Shown here: positions 1 through 9,645 of the stretch, piece by piece
Layout: each line of letters begins with the position of its first letter
Numbering within the stretch: the stretch's first letter is position 1
Assembly: GCA_016841605.1 (NCBI GenBank)
Contig: JAENYV010000005.1
Location: 137,445 to 201,444, forward strand
DNA length: 64,000 nucleotides
DNA from: Dethiobacter alkaliphilus
GTDB taxonomy: Bacteria > Bacillota > Dethiobacteria > DTU022 > UBA8154
Direction of reading: 5' to 3'
The notes under the pieces: generated by a model
Seen by the model: only the letters and a program-made list of their open reading frames with translations
Database searches by the model: none
What the model was told of the DNA's origin: nothing
Translations under genes and position numbers: made by a program

Positions 1-1
1 G

Positions 2-70
2 ATTGCAGCGAATCCGCAGATTAAAAATCCGAATTTGATTTACCCGGGTGATGTCATCTTTATTCCCTAA
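2..70 (+). CDS. C-terminal end of a LysM-domain protein (partial)
   Basis: The first 70 bases hold the last 22 codons of a gene that begins outside the window. The translation ends NPNLIYPGDVIFIP followed by TAA, the typical end of a LysM peptidoglycan-binding module. Nothing else of the protein is visible, so its catalytic or structural role is unknown. A rho-independent terminator follows about 80 bases later. Confidence 0.7.
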   Translation: MAANPQIKNPNLIYPGDVIFIP

Positions 71-151
71 AGTAAAAAAGAAACTGAAGTGTTGATGTCA
101 AAGCAGCCGGGATAGGGGCCGCAGGGGTCGGACCCGTAAAATATCAGAGGG

Positions 152-180
152 AAAAGGAGCCTTTAAAGGCTCCTTTTCTT
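152..180 (+). terminator. Rho-independent terminator after the LysM gene
   Basis: AAAAGGAGCC-TTTAAA-GGCTCCTTTT forms a near-perfect hairpin ending in a T-rich tract. It lies downstream of the LysM gene and ahead of the CAP gene. Confidence 0.8.
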
Positions 181-396
181 AATGGGGGTGGGGCTAAAAA
201 TATTCCATAATATGTTATCTTAGAATATATGCTTCTTATTTTGTTTAAAAAAAAGTCTCAGTATTTCAAACATCCATTTTATCAAAATGAAGGGAATTAA
301 AAGTAAAAAATACTTTAAGAGACAGTTTGAGAAAAAGCTGTAAGTTATCTATAATTATTACACGTAATACAATAAATGTAAGGAAGGAGAAACACA
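181..396 (+). other. AT-rich leader before the CAP gene, no gene seen
   Basis: This stretch is A/T-rich and has no convincing reading frame. No clear sigma-A promoter pair is visible. The only recognisable element is the ribosome site AGGAAGGAG at 380-388, serving the ATG at 397. Confidence 0.5.
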
Positions 397-1164
397 ATGC
401 ATGGCATGAAAAAAATGTTACCGGTTTTTTGTATTCTTATCCTTCTAATTTTTTCCCTGAGTTCTCCTGCAGCAGCATGTTTTACCGGAGATGGGGAAGG
501 GACAAGCGGGCAAAAGATTCCAATGAAAATTTACTTCCAGGAAGATGACAGTGAGGTAGAATATCAGCCGATTGTTTACAGGTTTGAAATTCCCTTACAA
601 AGTGGAGAAAGAAAAACAATAAAAAAGTTAAAACGTATAACCTGCAAGAAGGGGTATCCGGTATTCGAGCCGACTGATCCGAAGCCGCCGGAAGCTGAGC
701 CGACTGAGCCGAGTCCAACGGAACCCGAGCCGGGTCCAACAGATCCCGAACCGAGTCCACCGGAAGCATCTCCTGTTCTTTCAGCGGACGAGATGCAAAT
801 GTTGCAGCTAGTCAACGAAGAACGCCAAAATGCGGGTCTAGAACCGTTACAAATTCACGAAGGACTTATTGATTTGGCCCGTTTAAAAAGTGAGGATATG
901 ATCAATTTGGGATATTTCTCCCATCAATCTCCGACTTATGGATCTCCATTTGATATGATAACCGGGGCAGGAATTACATATCGCACTGCCGGAGAAAATA
1001 TTGCCGGAGCACCTACTGTTGATAGGGCTCACCAGGCCCTGATGAATAGTGCCGGACACCGGGCGAACATTTTAAATGCAAACTTTACCCATATCGGAAT
1101 TGGCATTGTTGATGGCGGACCATATGGAAAAATGTTTACCCAAATGTTTATCGGCCAAAGCTAA
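397..1164 (+). CDS. Secreted CAP-domain (SCP/PR1-like) protein
   Basis: 255 aa. The N-terminus is a signal peptide: a charged start, a hydrophobic run LPVFCILILLIFSLS, then SPAAAC. About 90 uncharacterised residues follow, then a Pro/Glu-rich linker of repeated PTEP/PEPS units (about 89-127). A C-terminal CAP domain (about 130-255) begins LVNEERQNAGLEPL and carries the family motifs GYFSH, AGENIA, SAGHRANILN and HIGIG. CAP proteins of this class are extracellular and in spore formers are often linked to the spore coat or envelope, but their activity is unsettled. The start is chosen for AGGAAGGAG 8 bases upstream. It is monocistronic: terminators lie before it and at 1200-1245. Confidence 0.85.
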   Translation: MHGMKKMLPVFCILILLIFSLSSPAAACFTGDGEGTSGQKIPMKIYFQEDDSEVEYQPIVYRFEIPLQSGERKTIKKLKRITCKKGYPVFEPTDPKPPEAEPTEPSPTEPEPGPTDPEPSPPEASPVLSADEMQMLQLVNEERQNAGLEPLQIHEGLIDLARLKSEDMINLGYFSHQSPTYGSPFDMITGAGITYRTAGENIAGAPTVDRAHQALMNSAGHRANILNANFTHIGIGIVDGGPYGKMFTQMFIGQS

Positions 1165-1199
1165 GGGTTTTTCTTAAAATTTGTTTGAAAGACTGTTAT

Positions 1200-1245
1200 G
1201 GGGGGATAGGATTATGATAATATGGATTTATCCCCCCAATTTTTT
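1200..1245 (+). terminator. Terminator of the CAP gene
   Basis: GGGGGGATA pairs with TATCCCCCC at 1229-1237 across an AT-rich loop and is followed by AATTTTTT. It lies 36 bases after the CAP stop codon. Confidence 0.85.
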
Positions 1246-1272
1246 ACGTCAGGTTTCAGCAGGATGAAAGTA

Positions 1273-1818
1273 CTATTTTTCTCGGGGCATGCAAATAATT
1301 TCTTTTACAACTGTATCAAAAAACTGATGCGAATGGGCAGGAACGATAAGACAAGCAGTATCTGCCCCTTGCGCACTCCCCGCTACGGAGACAATTTCTT
1401 CGCCGTAAGGAATAAAACCTGCATCCAGCGCCATACAGGCAACTTCAACACATACTTTTACTCCCTGTCCGAAGATACGTAGAGCCGAAGCGATTATTTC
1501 CGCCGGGTAGAGCCCGCCGAATTTTAAGCGAACCGCCCTGTCCACGCCTGCCAGGAGATGAGTGGTGGTAAGAATTTGTATCCCTTTCCGGGTAAGTTTT
1601 TCTCTCATATCTGCAGTCATTTCATTTTCTCCAGGGTTTTTAAAGCCGGTATGATGTGTGACATCGGTAATTAAGAAACCTTTATCTAGAAAATGTTCGG
1701 CTGTTTTACCGGTATTGGAAGCAACAACAATATTCTTTATGTTCAGCTCAGCTGCCCTTTTCAGAGCAGCTTTTACAGTCCCGACAGTATTTTCAGGTCC
1801 CTTTTTTTCCCAAAGCAT
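1273..1818 (-). CDS. Pyruvate kinase alpha/beta (C-terminal) domain protein
   Basis: About 181 aa from the preferred start. The protein corresponds to the stand-alone pyruvate kinase C-terminal domain: NIVVASNTGKTAEHFLD near the start, VTHHTGFKNPGENEM in the middle, then FGQGVKVCVEVACMALDAGF and EEIVSVAGSAQGADTACL. In pyruvate kinase this fold binds allosteric effectors. No catalytic barrel is present, so it is not a kinase by itself and its function is unknown. The frame is open to an ATG at 1857, but that start has no ribosome site. The ATG at 1818 is preceded by GGGGGG at a good distance and is preferred. Transcribed away from guaB; a structured repeat lies between them. Confidence 0.75.
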   Translation of the reverse strand: MLWEKKGPENTVGTVKAALKRAAELNIKNIVVASNTGKTAEHFLDKGFLITDVTHHTGFKNPGENEMTADMREKLTRKGIQILTTTHLLAGVDRAVRLKFGGLYPAEIIASALRIFGQGVKVCVEVACMALDAGFIPYGEEIVSVAGSAQGADTACLIVPAHSHQFFDTVVKEIICMPREK

Positions 1819-1900
1819 AGATTTAGTTCCCCCCATAAAATAGGAAATATTTTTCATTTTTATTGTAACATGAAGAAAAAGAAATTAAAAGGAAATCAGC

Positions 1901-2064
1901 CTGCAAGTCCTGCGGCTCTTCTTAGCCATTCGCCTACTTACCCGGCAAGCTACCCTCCATGGCAGCGAGCCGGCTGCAGACGTCCTCTCTGCAGGGTAAG
2001 CTTTCGGACTGCGTTTCGCCGGGACTTTGCACGGCAGGAAAAAGTGGCACCGTACCCGGCGCTT
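1901..2064 (-). repeat. 164-bp structured interspersed repeat, copy A
   Basis: Read on the minus strand, this block aligns without gaps to 27553-27716 on the plus strand, with about a dozen mismatches in 164 positions by eye (about 93% identity). Weaker similarity extends to about 2091. It contains adjacent hairpins: CTGCAGAG/GTCTGCAG, and CCGGCTCGCTGCC, whose partner arm is partly degraded here. It lies between the divergent pyruvate-kinase-domain gene and guaB. A small open frame crosses it but is probably a by-product of its GC-rich sequence. Confidence 0.85.
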
Positions 2065-2174
2065 ACACGAGCGTGGCGTATACGAAAGCCAAGGTGAAAT
2101 TAGCAGTTTAGGAAAATAAGCAAATTTTTGCAATAGTGATGCTGTCCTATTTAAAATTTACGTTTCGGCAAAAG

Positions 2175-2203
2175 TTGACACAAAGAGGGGTTTTTGCTAT
2201 GAT
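2175..2203 (+). promoter_or_regulatory. Sigma-A promoter of guaB
   Basis: TTGACA (2175-2180), a 17-bp spacer and TATGAT (2198-2203). The -10 box ends about 37 bases before the guaB start. Five of six bases match the -10 consensus and all six match the -35. Confidence 0.85.
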
Positions 2204-2210
2204 AAACTAA

Positions 2211-3695
<1,485 letters not shown>

Positions 3696-3860
3696 ATTCG
3701 GAACAAAATATCTGTGGACCTTTTTGTTTTGTCGTCATACACTAACAGTAAAGGGATAGGTTCTGGCTAAGCATTTCTTTTATTTTAAATTAAGAGAAGC
3801 CCATGGGAATCTGTCTTTCTGCATAGTTAGTCGTATGTTTTTTTGTGGGGGGTGAATCAA

Positions 3861-4076
3861 ATGGAAAATTCTATGCAAAAAAAATGTTTTCTCTGTTCTT
3901 CATCTATTGATGATGGGATCTGTTTCTTAAAGGGTATACTCTGTTCGGAGTGTGAGAAGAAAATTGTTGCTTCTTCAGGTGAGGAGGAAAGGTATACCGA
4001 TTATATGGAAAAAATCAAGCAAGTGTGGAGAGGTTCTTTATCTCAGGATTCAGAGGTAAGACCGGGGATCCGATAA
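3861..4076 (+). CDS. gin: Gin-type sigma-G inhibitor (CsfB)
   Basis: 71 aa. A small protein with two Cys pairs, CFLC near the N-terminus and CSEC about 20 residues on, the zinc-knuckle arrangement of the Gin family. In B. subtilis, Gin/CsfB binds and restrains the forespore sigma factor sigma-G. Context supports the call, since csfB there also sits just upstream of the yaaO-tmk-holB genes. The frame opens earlier (3843), but the ATG at 3861 with GGGGGGTGA upstream is the natural start. No convincing sigma-F promoter was found by eye. The alternative is an unrelated small zinc-ribbon protein. Confidence 0.75.
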   Translation: MENSMQKKCFLCSSSIDDGICFLKGILCSECEKKIVASSGEEERYTDYMEKIKQVWRGSLSQDSEVRPGIR

Positions 4077-4113
4077 AAATATACTAGATAAAGCAGGTGG
4101 TCCTATCACCCGC

Positions 4114-5616
4114 ATTACTTCTCAGTTAAATGCGCCTCTTTATCGGGCAACACTTCATTACCTTCGCAGGGGTGCTCTATCTTTTCATGTCCCTCTTCAT
4201 GGTCGCGGTCCGGGTGCTCCCTGGCTCCGTAAGGCAGGACTTGCCTCTTTCATGAAATGGGATTTAACGGAATTGGGTCCTTTAGACGATTTGCATCTGC
4301 CCAGAGGGGCAATAAAAAAGGCCCAGGAACTGGCTGCCCGCCTTTTCAAGGCCCGGGATACTTTTTTTATGGTCAATGGAGTTACAGGGGGCCTTCTCAC
4401 GCTCCTTCTGGCTTTTTCGCGTTCCGGTGAAAAAGTTATTTTAACCAGACTAGCTCATAAAGCAGCTTTGCACGGAATAATTCTTTCCGGTGCCCGTCCT
4501 GTTTATCTGCCTGTGGAGAAAGAGCCTGACACAGGTTTTCCCCTCAACGTTTCCCCTATGTCAGTGGAAAAAGCGCTGCAGGACCATCCGGAAGCGGTCC
4601 TGGTGCTTATTACTTCTCCTTCCTACTGGGGGGTTGCGGCTGACCTTTCTGCTATCCGCACCATTACGGATAAATATGGAGTGATGCTGGCGGTTGACGA
4701 GGCCCACGGGGGGCATTTTCCTTTTTACGGGGACAAGCTTCCCCATAGTGCCGCGGCCGGAGTGGATATCTGGATGCAGAGTGCGCATAAATCCCTTGGG
4801 GCATTAACCCCGGGGGCTTTTTTACACCTGGCTGGAGGGGCCAATGAGCGGAATTTGAAGTTCTGGCTTCAGGTTTTGCAGACAAGCAGCCCACCTTATC
4901 CTGTGATGATTTCTCTTGACCTGACCAGGCGCGAATTGGCTTTAAAAGGGGAGAAAATTTTTTCCCGTTTATGGGATTGGGGTTTGAGCCTTCGTCAAAG
5001 CCTGTGCAGGGACGGCTTTCTTTTCCTTTCAGAAGAACAAGTTAAAAAGAGAGGTTTTTTCCTCGATCCGTGTCGAATTACTCTACTGTTTCCCCAAGGT
5101 GAAGGAAGGCTTTTTTCCGGACTGTTGGCTGCTAAGGGTTTTCAGCTGGAGTTGGAGACAAGCAGTTATCTTCTGGCCATTGGCGGTCCGGCGCAACTTC
5201 AATATTCTTCCGACGATTTTTTAAAAGCTTTGAAAAAGGTCCGTTCAACGTTAAACCGCACTAGTAGAAGCAGTATCTCCCATTATTCCCCTGAGGAGTT
5301 TCCTTCCGTTTTTTTTAAATCATCTGCCAATCTTTTTGACGTAAGGACCAGGGCAGCAAATTATATTCTTCCACCGCTTACCCCCCGGGAAGCTTTGGAT
5401 GCTCCCCTGGCTTCCATTCTTCTGAAGGATGCACCGGGAAAGCTTTGCGGCGAAATGGTGGTTCTCTCTCCTCCCGGGATACCGATTGTCTCTCCTGGAG
5501 AGATGCTAACAAAAGAAATAGTGCATTTTCTCCAGAGGAAAAAAAAAGAAGGGTATTATTTTCAGGGGACAAGAGATCCTGCTCTAACAAGAATAATGAT
5601 TGTGAGAAAAACTTAA
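4114..5616 (+). CDS. Orn/Lys/Arg decarboxylase family protein (YaaO-like), start codon uncertain
   Basis: A PLP-dependent fold-type I enzyme of the Orn/Lys/Arg decarboxylase family. PLP-site features are VDEAHGGHFPF and SAHKSLGALTPGAF, whose Lys should hold PLP. A C-terminal decarboxylase domain follows. The first ATG in frame is at 4252, but family-like sequence continues upstream (APLYRATLHYL, FHVPLHGRGPG) and the frame stays open to 4060 with no ATG, GTG or TTG. The most plausible start is the ATT at 4114, behind AGGTGG at 4096-4101, or the start has been lost. The usual HVPGHK motif is altered to HVPLHG. The substrate is not predictable. It is followed by tmk, as in Bacillus. Confidence 0.8.
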   Translation: MTSQLNAPLYRATLHYLRRGALSFHVPLHGRGPGAPWLRKAGLASFMKWDLTELGPLDDLHLPRGAIKKAQELAARLFKARDTFFMVNGVTGGLLTLLLAFSRSGEKVILTRLAHKAALHGIILSGARPVYLPVEKEPDTGFPLNVSPMSVEKALQDHPEAVLVLITSPSYWGVAADLSAIRTITDKYGVMLAVDEAHGGHFPFYGDKLPHSAAAGVDIWMQSAHKSLGALTPGAFLHLAGGANERNLKFWLQVLQTSSPPYPVMISLDLTRRELALKGEKIFSRLWDWGLSLRQSLCRDGFLFLSEEQVKKRGFFLDPCRITLLFPQGEGRLFSGLLAAKGFQLELETSSYLLAIGGPAQLQYSSDDFLKALKKVRSTLNRTSRSSISHYSPEEFPSVFFKSSANLFDVRTRAANYILPPLTPREALDAPLASILLKDAPGKLCGEMVVLSPPGIPIVSPGEMLTKEIVHFLQRKKKEGYYFQGTRDPALTRIMIVRKT

Positions 5617-5666
5617 TTTGTGGTAGAATATTAATAATTAGTAACTAACAGCAGGGGGCTACAAGA

Positions 5667-6335
5667 GTGTCATTATCCGGAAAAGGGTTATTGATCAGCA
5701 TTGAAGGACCGGACGGTGCAGGGAAAACAACCCAGGCCCGCATGCTGTGGGAAAAATTTCATTCGCTGGGAATGGAAGCTCTGGTAACGAGAGAACCGGG
5801 AGGAACACCTATCGGTGAAGAGGTGCGCAAGATACTTTTAAATCCTCGTTTTCAGGAGATGACAGTCCCTTGTGAAGTATTTCTTTACTGTGCGGCCCGT
5901 GTTCAACTTGTCAAACAGGTTATTCAACCTTCTCTGGAAAAGGGGATAGTGGTCATCAGCGATCGTTTTATAGATTCCAGCATTGTTTATCAGGGTTATG
6001 CCGGCGGTGAAAATTTGGAGATGATCCGGAAATTAAACCTTTGGGCCACTGATGCACTCCTGCCGGATCAGACCTTTCTTTTAGATTTGCAGCTGGAGAA
6101 GGGTTTGCAGCGTCTGCAAAGGAAACCGGCAGCCGAAGGCTGCTTGGGCAAAGACCGTATTGAGCAGAAAAATTTGGACTTTCATTGCAGGGTAAGGGAT
6201 GGTTTTCTGCAGTTAGCCCGGCGGGAGCCGGAGAGATTTGTCCTGATTGACGCAGCAAAATCACCGGAAGAAGTTCATCTGTCAATTTGGACAGAAGTAA
6301 AAAATATGTTGCGGAAGCGACAATTCTTTCGCTAA
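5667..6335 (+). CDS. tmk: Thymidylate kinase
   Basis: 222 aa. It phosphorylates dTMP to dTDP with ATP for DNA synthesis. The P-loop GPDGAGKTTQ lies at residues 13-22, followed by the DR(Y/H)-type motif TREPGGTPIGEEVR and the substrate/lid region SDRFIDSSIVYQGYAGG. The GTG start has AGGGGG 9 bases upstream. It is 18 bases from holB and probably co-transcribed with holB, ricT and rsmI. The yaaQ and yaaR genes that separate tmk and holB in Bacillus are absent. Confidence 0.95.
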   Translation: MSLSGKGLLISIEGPDGAGKTTQARMLWEKFHSLGMEALVTREPGGTPIGEEVRKILLNPRFQEMTVPCEVFLYCAARVQLVKQVIQPSLEKGIVVISDRFIDSSIVYQGYAGGENLEMIRKLNLWATDALLPDQTFLLDLQLEKGLQRLQRKPAAEGCLGKDRIEQKNLDFHCRVRDGFLQLARREPERFVLIDAAKSPEEVHLSIWTEVKNMLRKRQFFR

Positions 6336-6353
6336 AAGAAAGAGGAAACGGAC

Positions 6354-7376
6354 GTGGGATTTGAGCAAATAGTCGGGCAGGACCTGCTGGTCGGGGCTTT
6401 GGAAAGATCCCTTAAGTGCTCTGAGATTGGCCATGCTTATCTTTTTAGCGGTCCTCCCGGAAGCGGAAAAAAAACACTGGCTTTCCTATTTGCCCAGGCG
6501 CTCAACTGTACCGGGCCAAACCCGCCCTGCGGTGAGTGCCTTTCTTGTCGAAAAACAAAAAGCGGGAATCATCCCAATTTATTTCATGTTAAGCCGCAGG
6601 GTGCTTCCATAAAGATCGAACAACTGAGGGAGTTAAAAGAGAGTTTTTTTTATCGTACGAGGGAAGGGATTAAGAAAGTATGTCTCCTCTATGATGCTGA
6701 CCTTTTAACCCTTCCTGCCGGAAACAGTCTGTTGAAAATTCTCGAGGAACCTCCGGAAGATCTGGTTTTCCTTCTTCTGAGTTCCCGGCCATGGGTTTTA
6801 CTTCAAACGATTCTTTCGCGCTGTACGCACTTTCCTCTTAAACCTTTGACCGACGAAGGCATGGTATATTTACTGGAGAGCAGAGAGAAACTTCCTTCCC
6901 GGGAACGGGATCTTTTGGTTTTTCTTGCCGAAGGCAATCCTGGAAAGGCTTTGGAGATGCTTGCTCAGGGCAGTTGGAAAGAAAAACTTGAAGAGGCTAC
7001 AGAGCTGCTGAAGCGTATGGAGCACTCTCCTGAAGAAGAACTGATTTCTCTGGCCGAAGAACTTTTTCGCAGGGATGACCTGCAGGAAATAATCGCTGCT
7101 TTTCTGTTGATTTTTCGCCGGAGGCTTCATTCTTGCTTATCGGGTCATTCAGAGGGTATATTATTAAACATTTCCAAACCATTAAATTATATAAGCCCTT
7201 CTTCTTATGCCGGGGACAAATTTTCCGGGATGACACCTTCCCGGAAATATGGCGGTTTATTTTACCTGGAGAAGACTTGTCATGCTCTGCTTCAATTACA
7301 GAGTGAGCTGCTCGGCAATGTTAACCGGCGCCTGGCAATAGAAGTATTTTTGTTAACGATGAGAGGAGTTGTTTAA
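6354..7376 (+). CDS. holB: DNA polymerase III delta-prime subunit
   Basis: 340 aa, GTG start after GAGGAAA. This is a clamp-loader AAA+ subunit: SGPPGSGKKTLA (Walker A) at about residues 32-43, four Cys of the zinc module in CTGPNPPCGECLSC, a Walker-B-like LLYDADLL, and LLKILEEPPEDLVFLL, the signature shared by delta-prime and gamma/tau. The C-terminal collar domain (about 210-340) is weakly conserved, as is usual. Length and position between tmk and ricT support HolB over DnaX. Confidence 0.9.
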   Translation: MGFEQIVGQDLLVGALERSLKCSEIGHAYLFSGPPGSGKKTLAFLFAQALNCTGPNPPCGECLSCRKTKSGNHPNLFHVKPQGASIKIEQLRELKESFFYRTREGIKKVCLLYDADLLTLPAGNSLLKILEEPPEDLVFLLLSSRPWVLLQTILSRCTHFPLKPLTDEGMVYLLESREKLPSRERDLLVFLAEGNPGKALEMLAQGSWKEKLEEATELLKRMEHSPEEELISLAEELFRRDDLQEIIAAFLLIFRRRLHSCLSGHSEGILLNISKPLNYISPSSYAGDKFSGMTPSRKYGGLFYLEKTCHALLQLQSELLGNVNRRLAIEVFLLTMRGVV

Positions 7377-7377
7377 A

Positions 7378-8184
7378 TTGCCGATAGTTGTTGGAGTACG
7401 TTTTCGACGTGCCGGTAAAATATATTATTTTGATCCCGGAAACCTGGAATTAAAAGTTGGACAGAGTGCTATTGTGGAGACCAGCAGGGGGTTGGAGTTC
7501 GGTGAAGTGGTTCAGGAGAACAGGCAAGTCGATGAAAACGAGATTGTGCCTCCGCTGAGGTTAATTCGCAGGATTGCCACAGAAGCGGACTATAAGCAGA
7601 TCGCAGAAAATAAACATAGGGAAGCGGAGGCCCTGAAGATATGTCAGGAGAAGATTGAGAAGCACAAGCTTGATATGAAATTGGTTGATGTAGAGTATAC
7701 TTTTGACCATAATAAAATAATTTTTTACTTTACCTCAGAAGGCCGGGTAGATTTCCGCGAGCTGGTCAGGGATCTTGCTTCGGTTTTCCGGACGCGAATT
7801 GAACTCAGACAAATCGGCGTCCGGGATGAAGCAAAAATAGTGGGAGGAATGGGCCCTTGCGGTCGAAGTCTCTGTTGCGCTACTTTTCTTGGTGATTTTG
7901 GCCCTGTTTCTATCCGCATGGCCAAAGAACAGAACCTTTCTCTTAACCCCACCAAAATATCCGGTATTTGCGGCCGTTTAATGTGCTGTCTTCGCTATGA
8001 AGCAGAGCAGTATGAATGTGCTCGCGGGGAATTTCCATCTCCAGGAGAAATGGTTATTACACCTCAAGGTGATGGAAAAGTGATTAGCAATAATTTCTTA
8101 AAAAAGAATCTCCTTGTCGAATTACTTGAGGACTCTCGCCAGGAAGAATTTCCTATTGAAGAAATAGACAAGAAAAAACAATAA
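7378..8184 (+). CDS. ricT: RicT/YaaT-family PSP1 protein
   Basis: 268 aa. The N-terminus MPIVVGVRFRRAGKIYYFD is characteristic of YaaT. The PSP1 core carries clustered cysteines GPCGRSLCCATF and GICGRLMCCLRYE. In Bacillus these help the RicAFT complex hold Fe-S clusters, and the complex promotes RNase Y-dependent mRNA processing and sporulation phosphorelay output. The chosen TTG start at 7378 has AGGAG 10 bases upstream; an earlier in-frame TTG at 7369 overlaps that site. It begins 1 base after the holB stop codon, suggesting translational coupling. Confidence 0.92.
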   Translation: MPIVVGVRFRRAGKIYYFDPGNLELKVGQSAIVETSRGLEFGEVVQENRQVDENEIVPPLRLIRRIATEADYKQIAENKHREAEALKICQEKIEKHKLDMKLVDVEYTFDHNKIIFYFTSEGRVDFRELVRDLASVFRTRIELRQIGVRDEAKIVGGMGPCGRSLCCATFLGDFGPVSIRMAKEQNLSLNPTKISGICGRLMCCLRYEAEQYECARGEFPSPGEMVITPQGDGKVISNNFLKKNLLVELLEDSRQEEFPIEEIDKKKQ

Positions 8185-8218
8185 ATTACACATTTTTTAA
8201 ATAAGGTGGCCTTTTTGT

Positions 8219-9130
8219 ATGAAGGATGTAAAGGAAACCGAACGCTTTGCCCGGGGGATGCTTTACCTCTGTGCCACACCCATAGGCAATTTACGCGATA
8301 TAACTATTCGCGTGCTCGACTGCTTAAAATCTGCAGATCTGGTCGCAGCGGAAAACCCTGAGCATACCCGAAAACTGCTAAATTATTACAATATTAAGGT
8401 TCCCCTGACTGCCTATCGTGAGGCGAACAGGGAGAAAAAAAGTCGCGAAATCATTGCCGGACTGCAAAAGGGCGCCATGGTTGCCCTTTTGAGCGATGCG
8501 GGTATGCCTGGAATTTCCGATCCCGGTTTTTATTTAATTAATATGTTGAGAGAAAAAAAAATTCCTTATACCGTTTTGCCCGGATCATCCGCTGTTTTAA
8601 CAGCCCTGGTAAACTCCGCTTATCCCGGGGGTAAGTTTATCTTTTGGGGCTTTCTCAATCGTAGAAAAAGTCTGCGGCGAAAAGAACTGGAGACTATCTC
8701 CAGGGAAGAAAAAACCGTTGTGCTCTATGAATCCCCTCACCGACTCCTGAATACACTTGAAGAGATGACCGAAATAATGGAGAGGAGAGAGGTGGCAGTT
8801 TGCAGGGAACTTACCAAGAAGTTTGAAGAAGTGATCAGGGAAACACCCGGCGGGCTTCTGGAGCATTTTCGGCAGACTGCTCCCAAAGGAGAAATTACTC
8901 TGGTTGTTTCTCCCCTTGATTGGTTTGAAGGAGCATTTTCCAGGGCAAAACCGACAGAGGAAGAAATTATGGCCATGAAAGATACAGCCCGAAAAAAAAT
9001 TAAAGAGGCAGTTAAAAGGGGAGATTCCCCTACAGCAGCAGCCGGAAGCGTTGCCGCCATCTTGCCCATATCCAGAAGAGAAGCATATTCATTAATGCTG
9101 GAGTTGAAAAAAAGTAATGATTTGGAATAA
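8219..9130 (+). CDS. rsmI: 16S rRNA (cytidine1402-2'-O)-methyltransferase
   Basis: 303 aa. A SAM-dependent TP-methylase-fold enzyme that methylates the ribose of C1402 in the decoding centre. Motifs: MLYLCATPIGNLRDITIRVL, ALLSDAGMPGISDPG, LPGSSAVLTALVNS, and EKTVVLYESPHRL. The family usually starts at MLYL; here 13 extra residues precede it because the only good ribosome site (AGGTGG) serves the ATG at 8219. The C-terminal YraL-like helical tail is present. It is the last gene of the tmk-holB-ricT-rsmI run; convergent abrB lies beyond. Confidence 0.94.
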   Translation: MKDVKETERFARGMLYLCATPIGNLRDITIRVLDCLKSADLVAAENPEHTRKLLNYYNIKVPLTAYREANREKKSREIIAGLQKGAMVALLSDAGMPGISDPGFYLINMLREKKIPYTVLPGSSAVLTALVNSAYPGGKFIFWGFLNRRKSLRRKELETISREEKTVVLYESPHRLLNTLEEMTEIMERREVAVCRELTKKFEEVIRETPGGLLEHFRQTAPKGEITLVVSPLDWFEGAFSRAKPTEEEIMAMKDTARKKIKEAVKRGDSPTAAAGSVAAILPISRREAYSLMLELKKSNDLE

Positions 9131-9162
9131 AAAAAGGGCTTCCTGTAATAAACGGGATGCCC
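9129..9162 (-). terminator. Terminator of abrB (minus strand)
   Basis: On the minus strand GGGCATCCCG pairs with CAGGAAGCCC (one mismatch and one G-U) and is followed by a run of seven T. It lies between the convergent rsmI and abrB genes and may also stop rsmI readthrough. Confidence 0.7.
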
Positions 9163-9262
9163 GGGAACTCTTAATAATCAAAGATAAGTTCGATAAAGGT
9201 TTGCTATTTGCTGTTATCCCATAGTAAATTTTTTTATGTAAGAGAATAGAAAAATTTAAAAA

Positions 9263-9505
9263 CTAGTCCGCCATCATTTTGTTGACACAGTCCTGACAGA
9301 CAATCCGCCCGCTGAACTGCTTAATCCCGTCTGCGTTGCCGCAGAAAATACATGCCGGTTCATATTTCTTCAGAATAATCTTTTCGCCGTCAACATAAAT
9401 TTCCAGGGCATCCTTCACGCTGATCCCTAGAGTGCGGCGTAATTCAATCGGAATGACTACTCTCCCTAACTCATCTACTTTTCTTACAATTCCGGTTGAT
9501 TTCAA
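9263..9505 (-). CDS. abrB: AbrB-family transition-state regulator with C-terminal Cys pairs
   Basis: 80 aa. The N-terminal swapped-hairpin DNA-binding domain is almost identical to Bacillus AbrB: STGIVRKVDELGRVVIPIE, then RRTLGI and DALEIYVDGEKIILKKY. The C-terminal part differs from Bacillus AbrB and carries two CxxC pairs (CIFC and CQDC) separated by about 16 residues, suggesting a small metal knuckle. The TTG start has GGGGGGAGAGGGG upstream. AbrB usually represses stationary-phase and sporulation genes. Position between rsmI and metG matches Bacillus. Confidence 0.9.
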   Translation of the reverse strand: MKSTGIVRKVDELGRVVIPIELRRTLGISVKDALEIYVDGEKIILKKYEPACIFCGNADGIKQFSGRIVCQDCVNKMMAD

Positions 9506-9551
9506 CCCCTCTCCCCCCTTTTACAGTTTTCGACAGATACTGCCAAGAGGT

Positions 9552-9581
9552 ATTATACCAGTAATTGCCACGGACAGTCAA
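9552..9581 (-). promoter_or_regulatory. Sigma-A promoter of abrB
   Basis: On the minus strand TTGACT (9581-9576), an 18-bp spacer and a perfect TATAAT (9557-9552). It lies about 47 bases upstream of the abrB start. Confidence 0.8.
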
Positions 9582-9645
9582 TACTATTTTTACATAAATA
9601 AGTAAATTCCCCCTTATAATTGGCAATTAAGGCTTTTTTAAGGGA

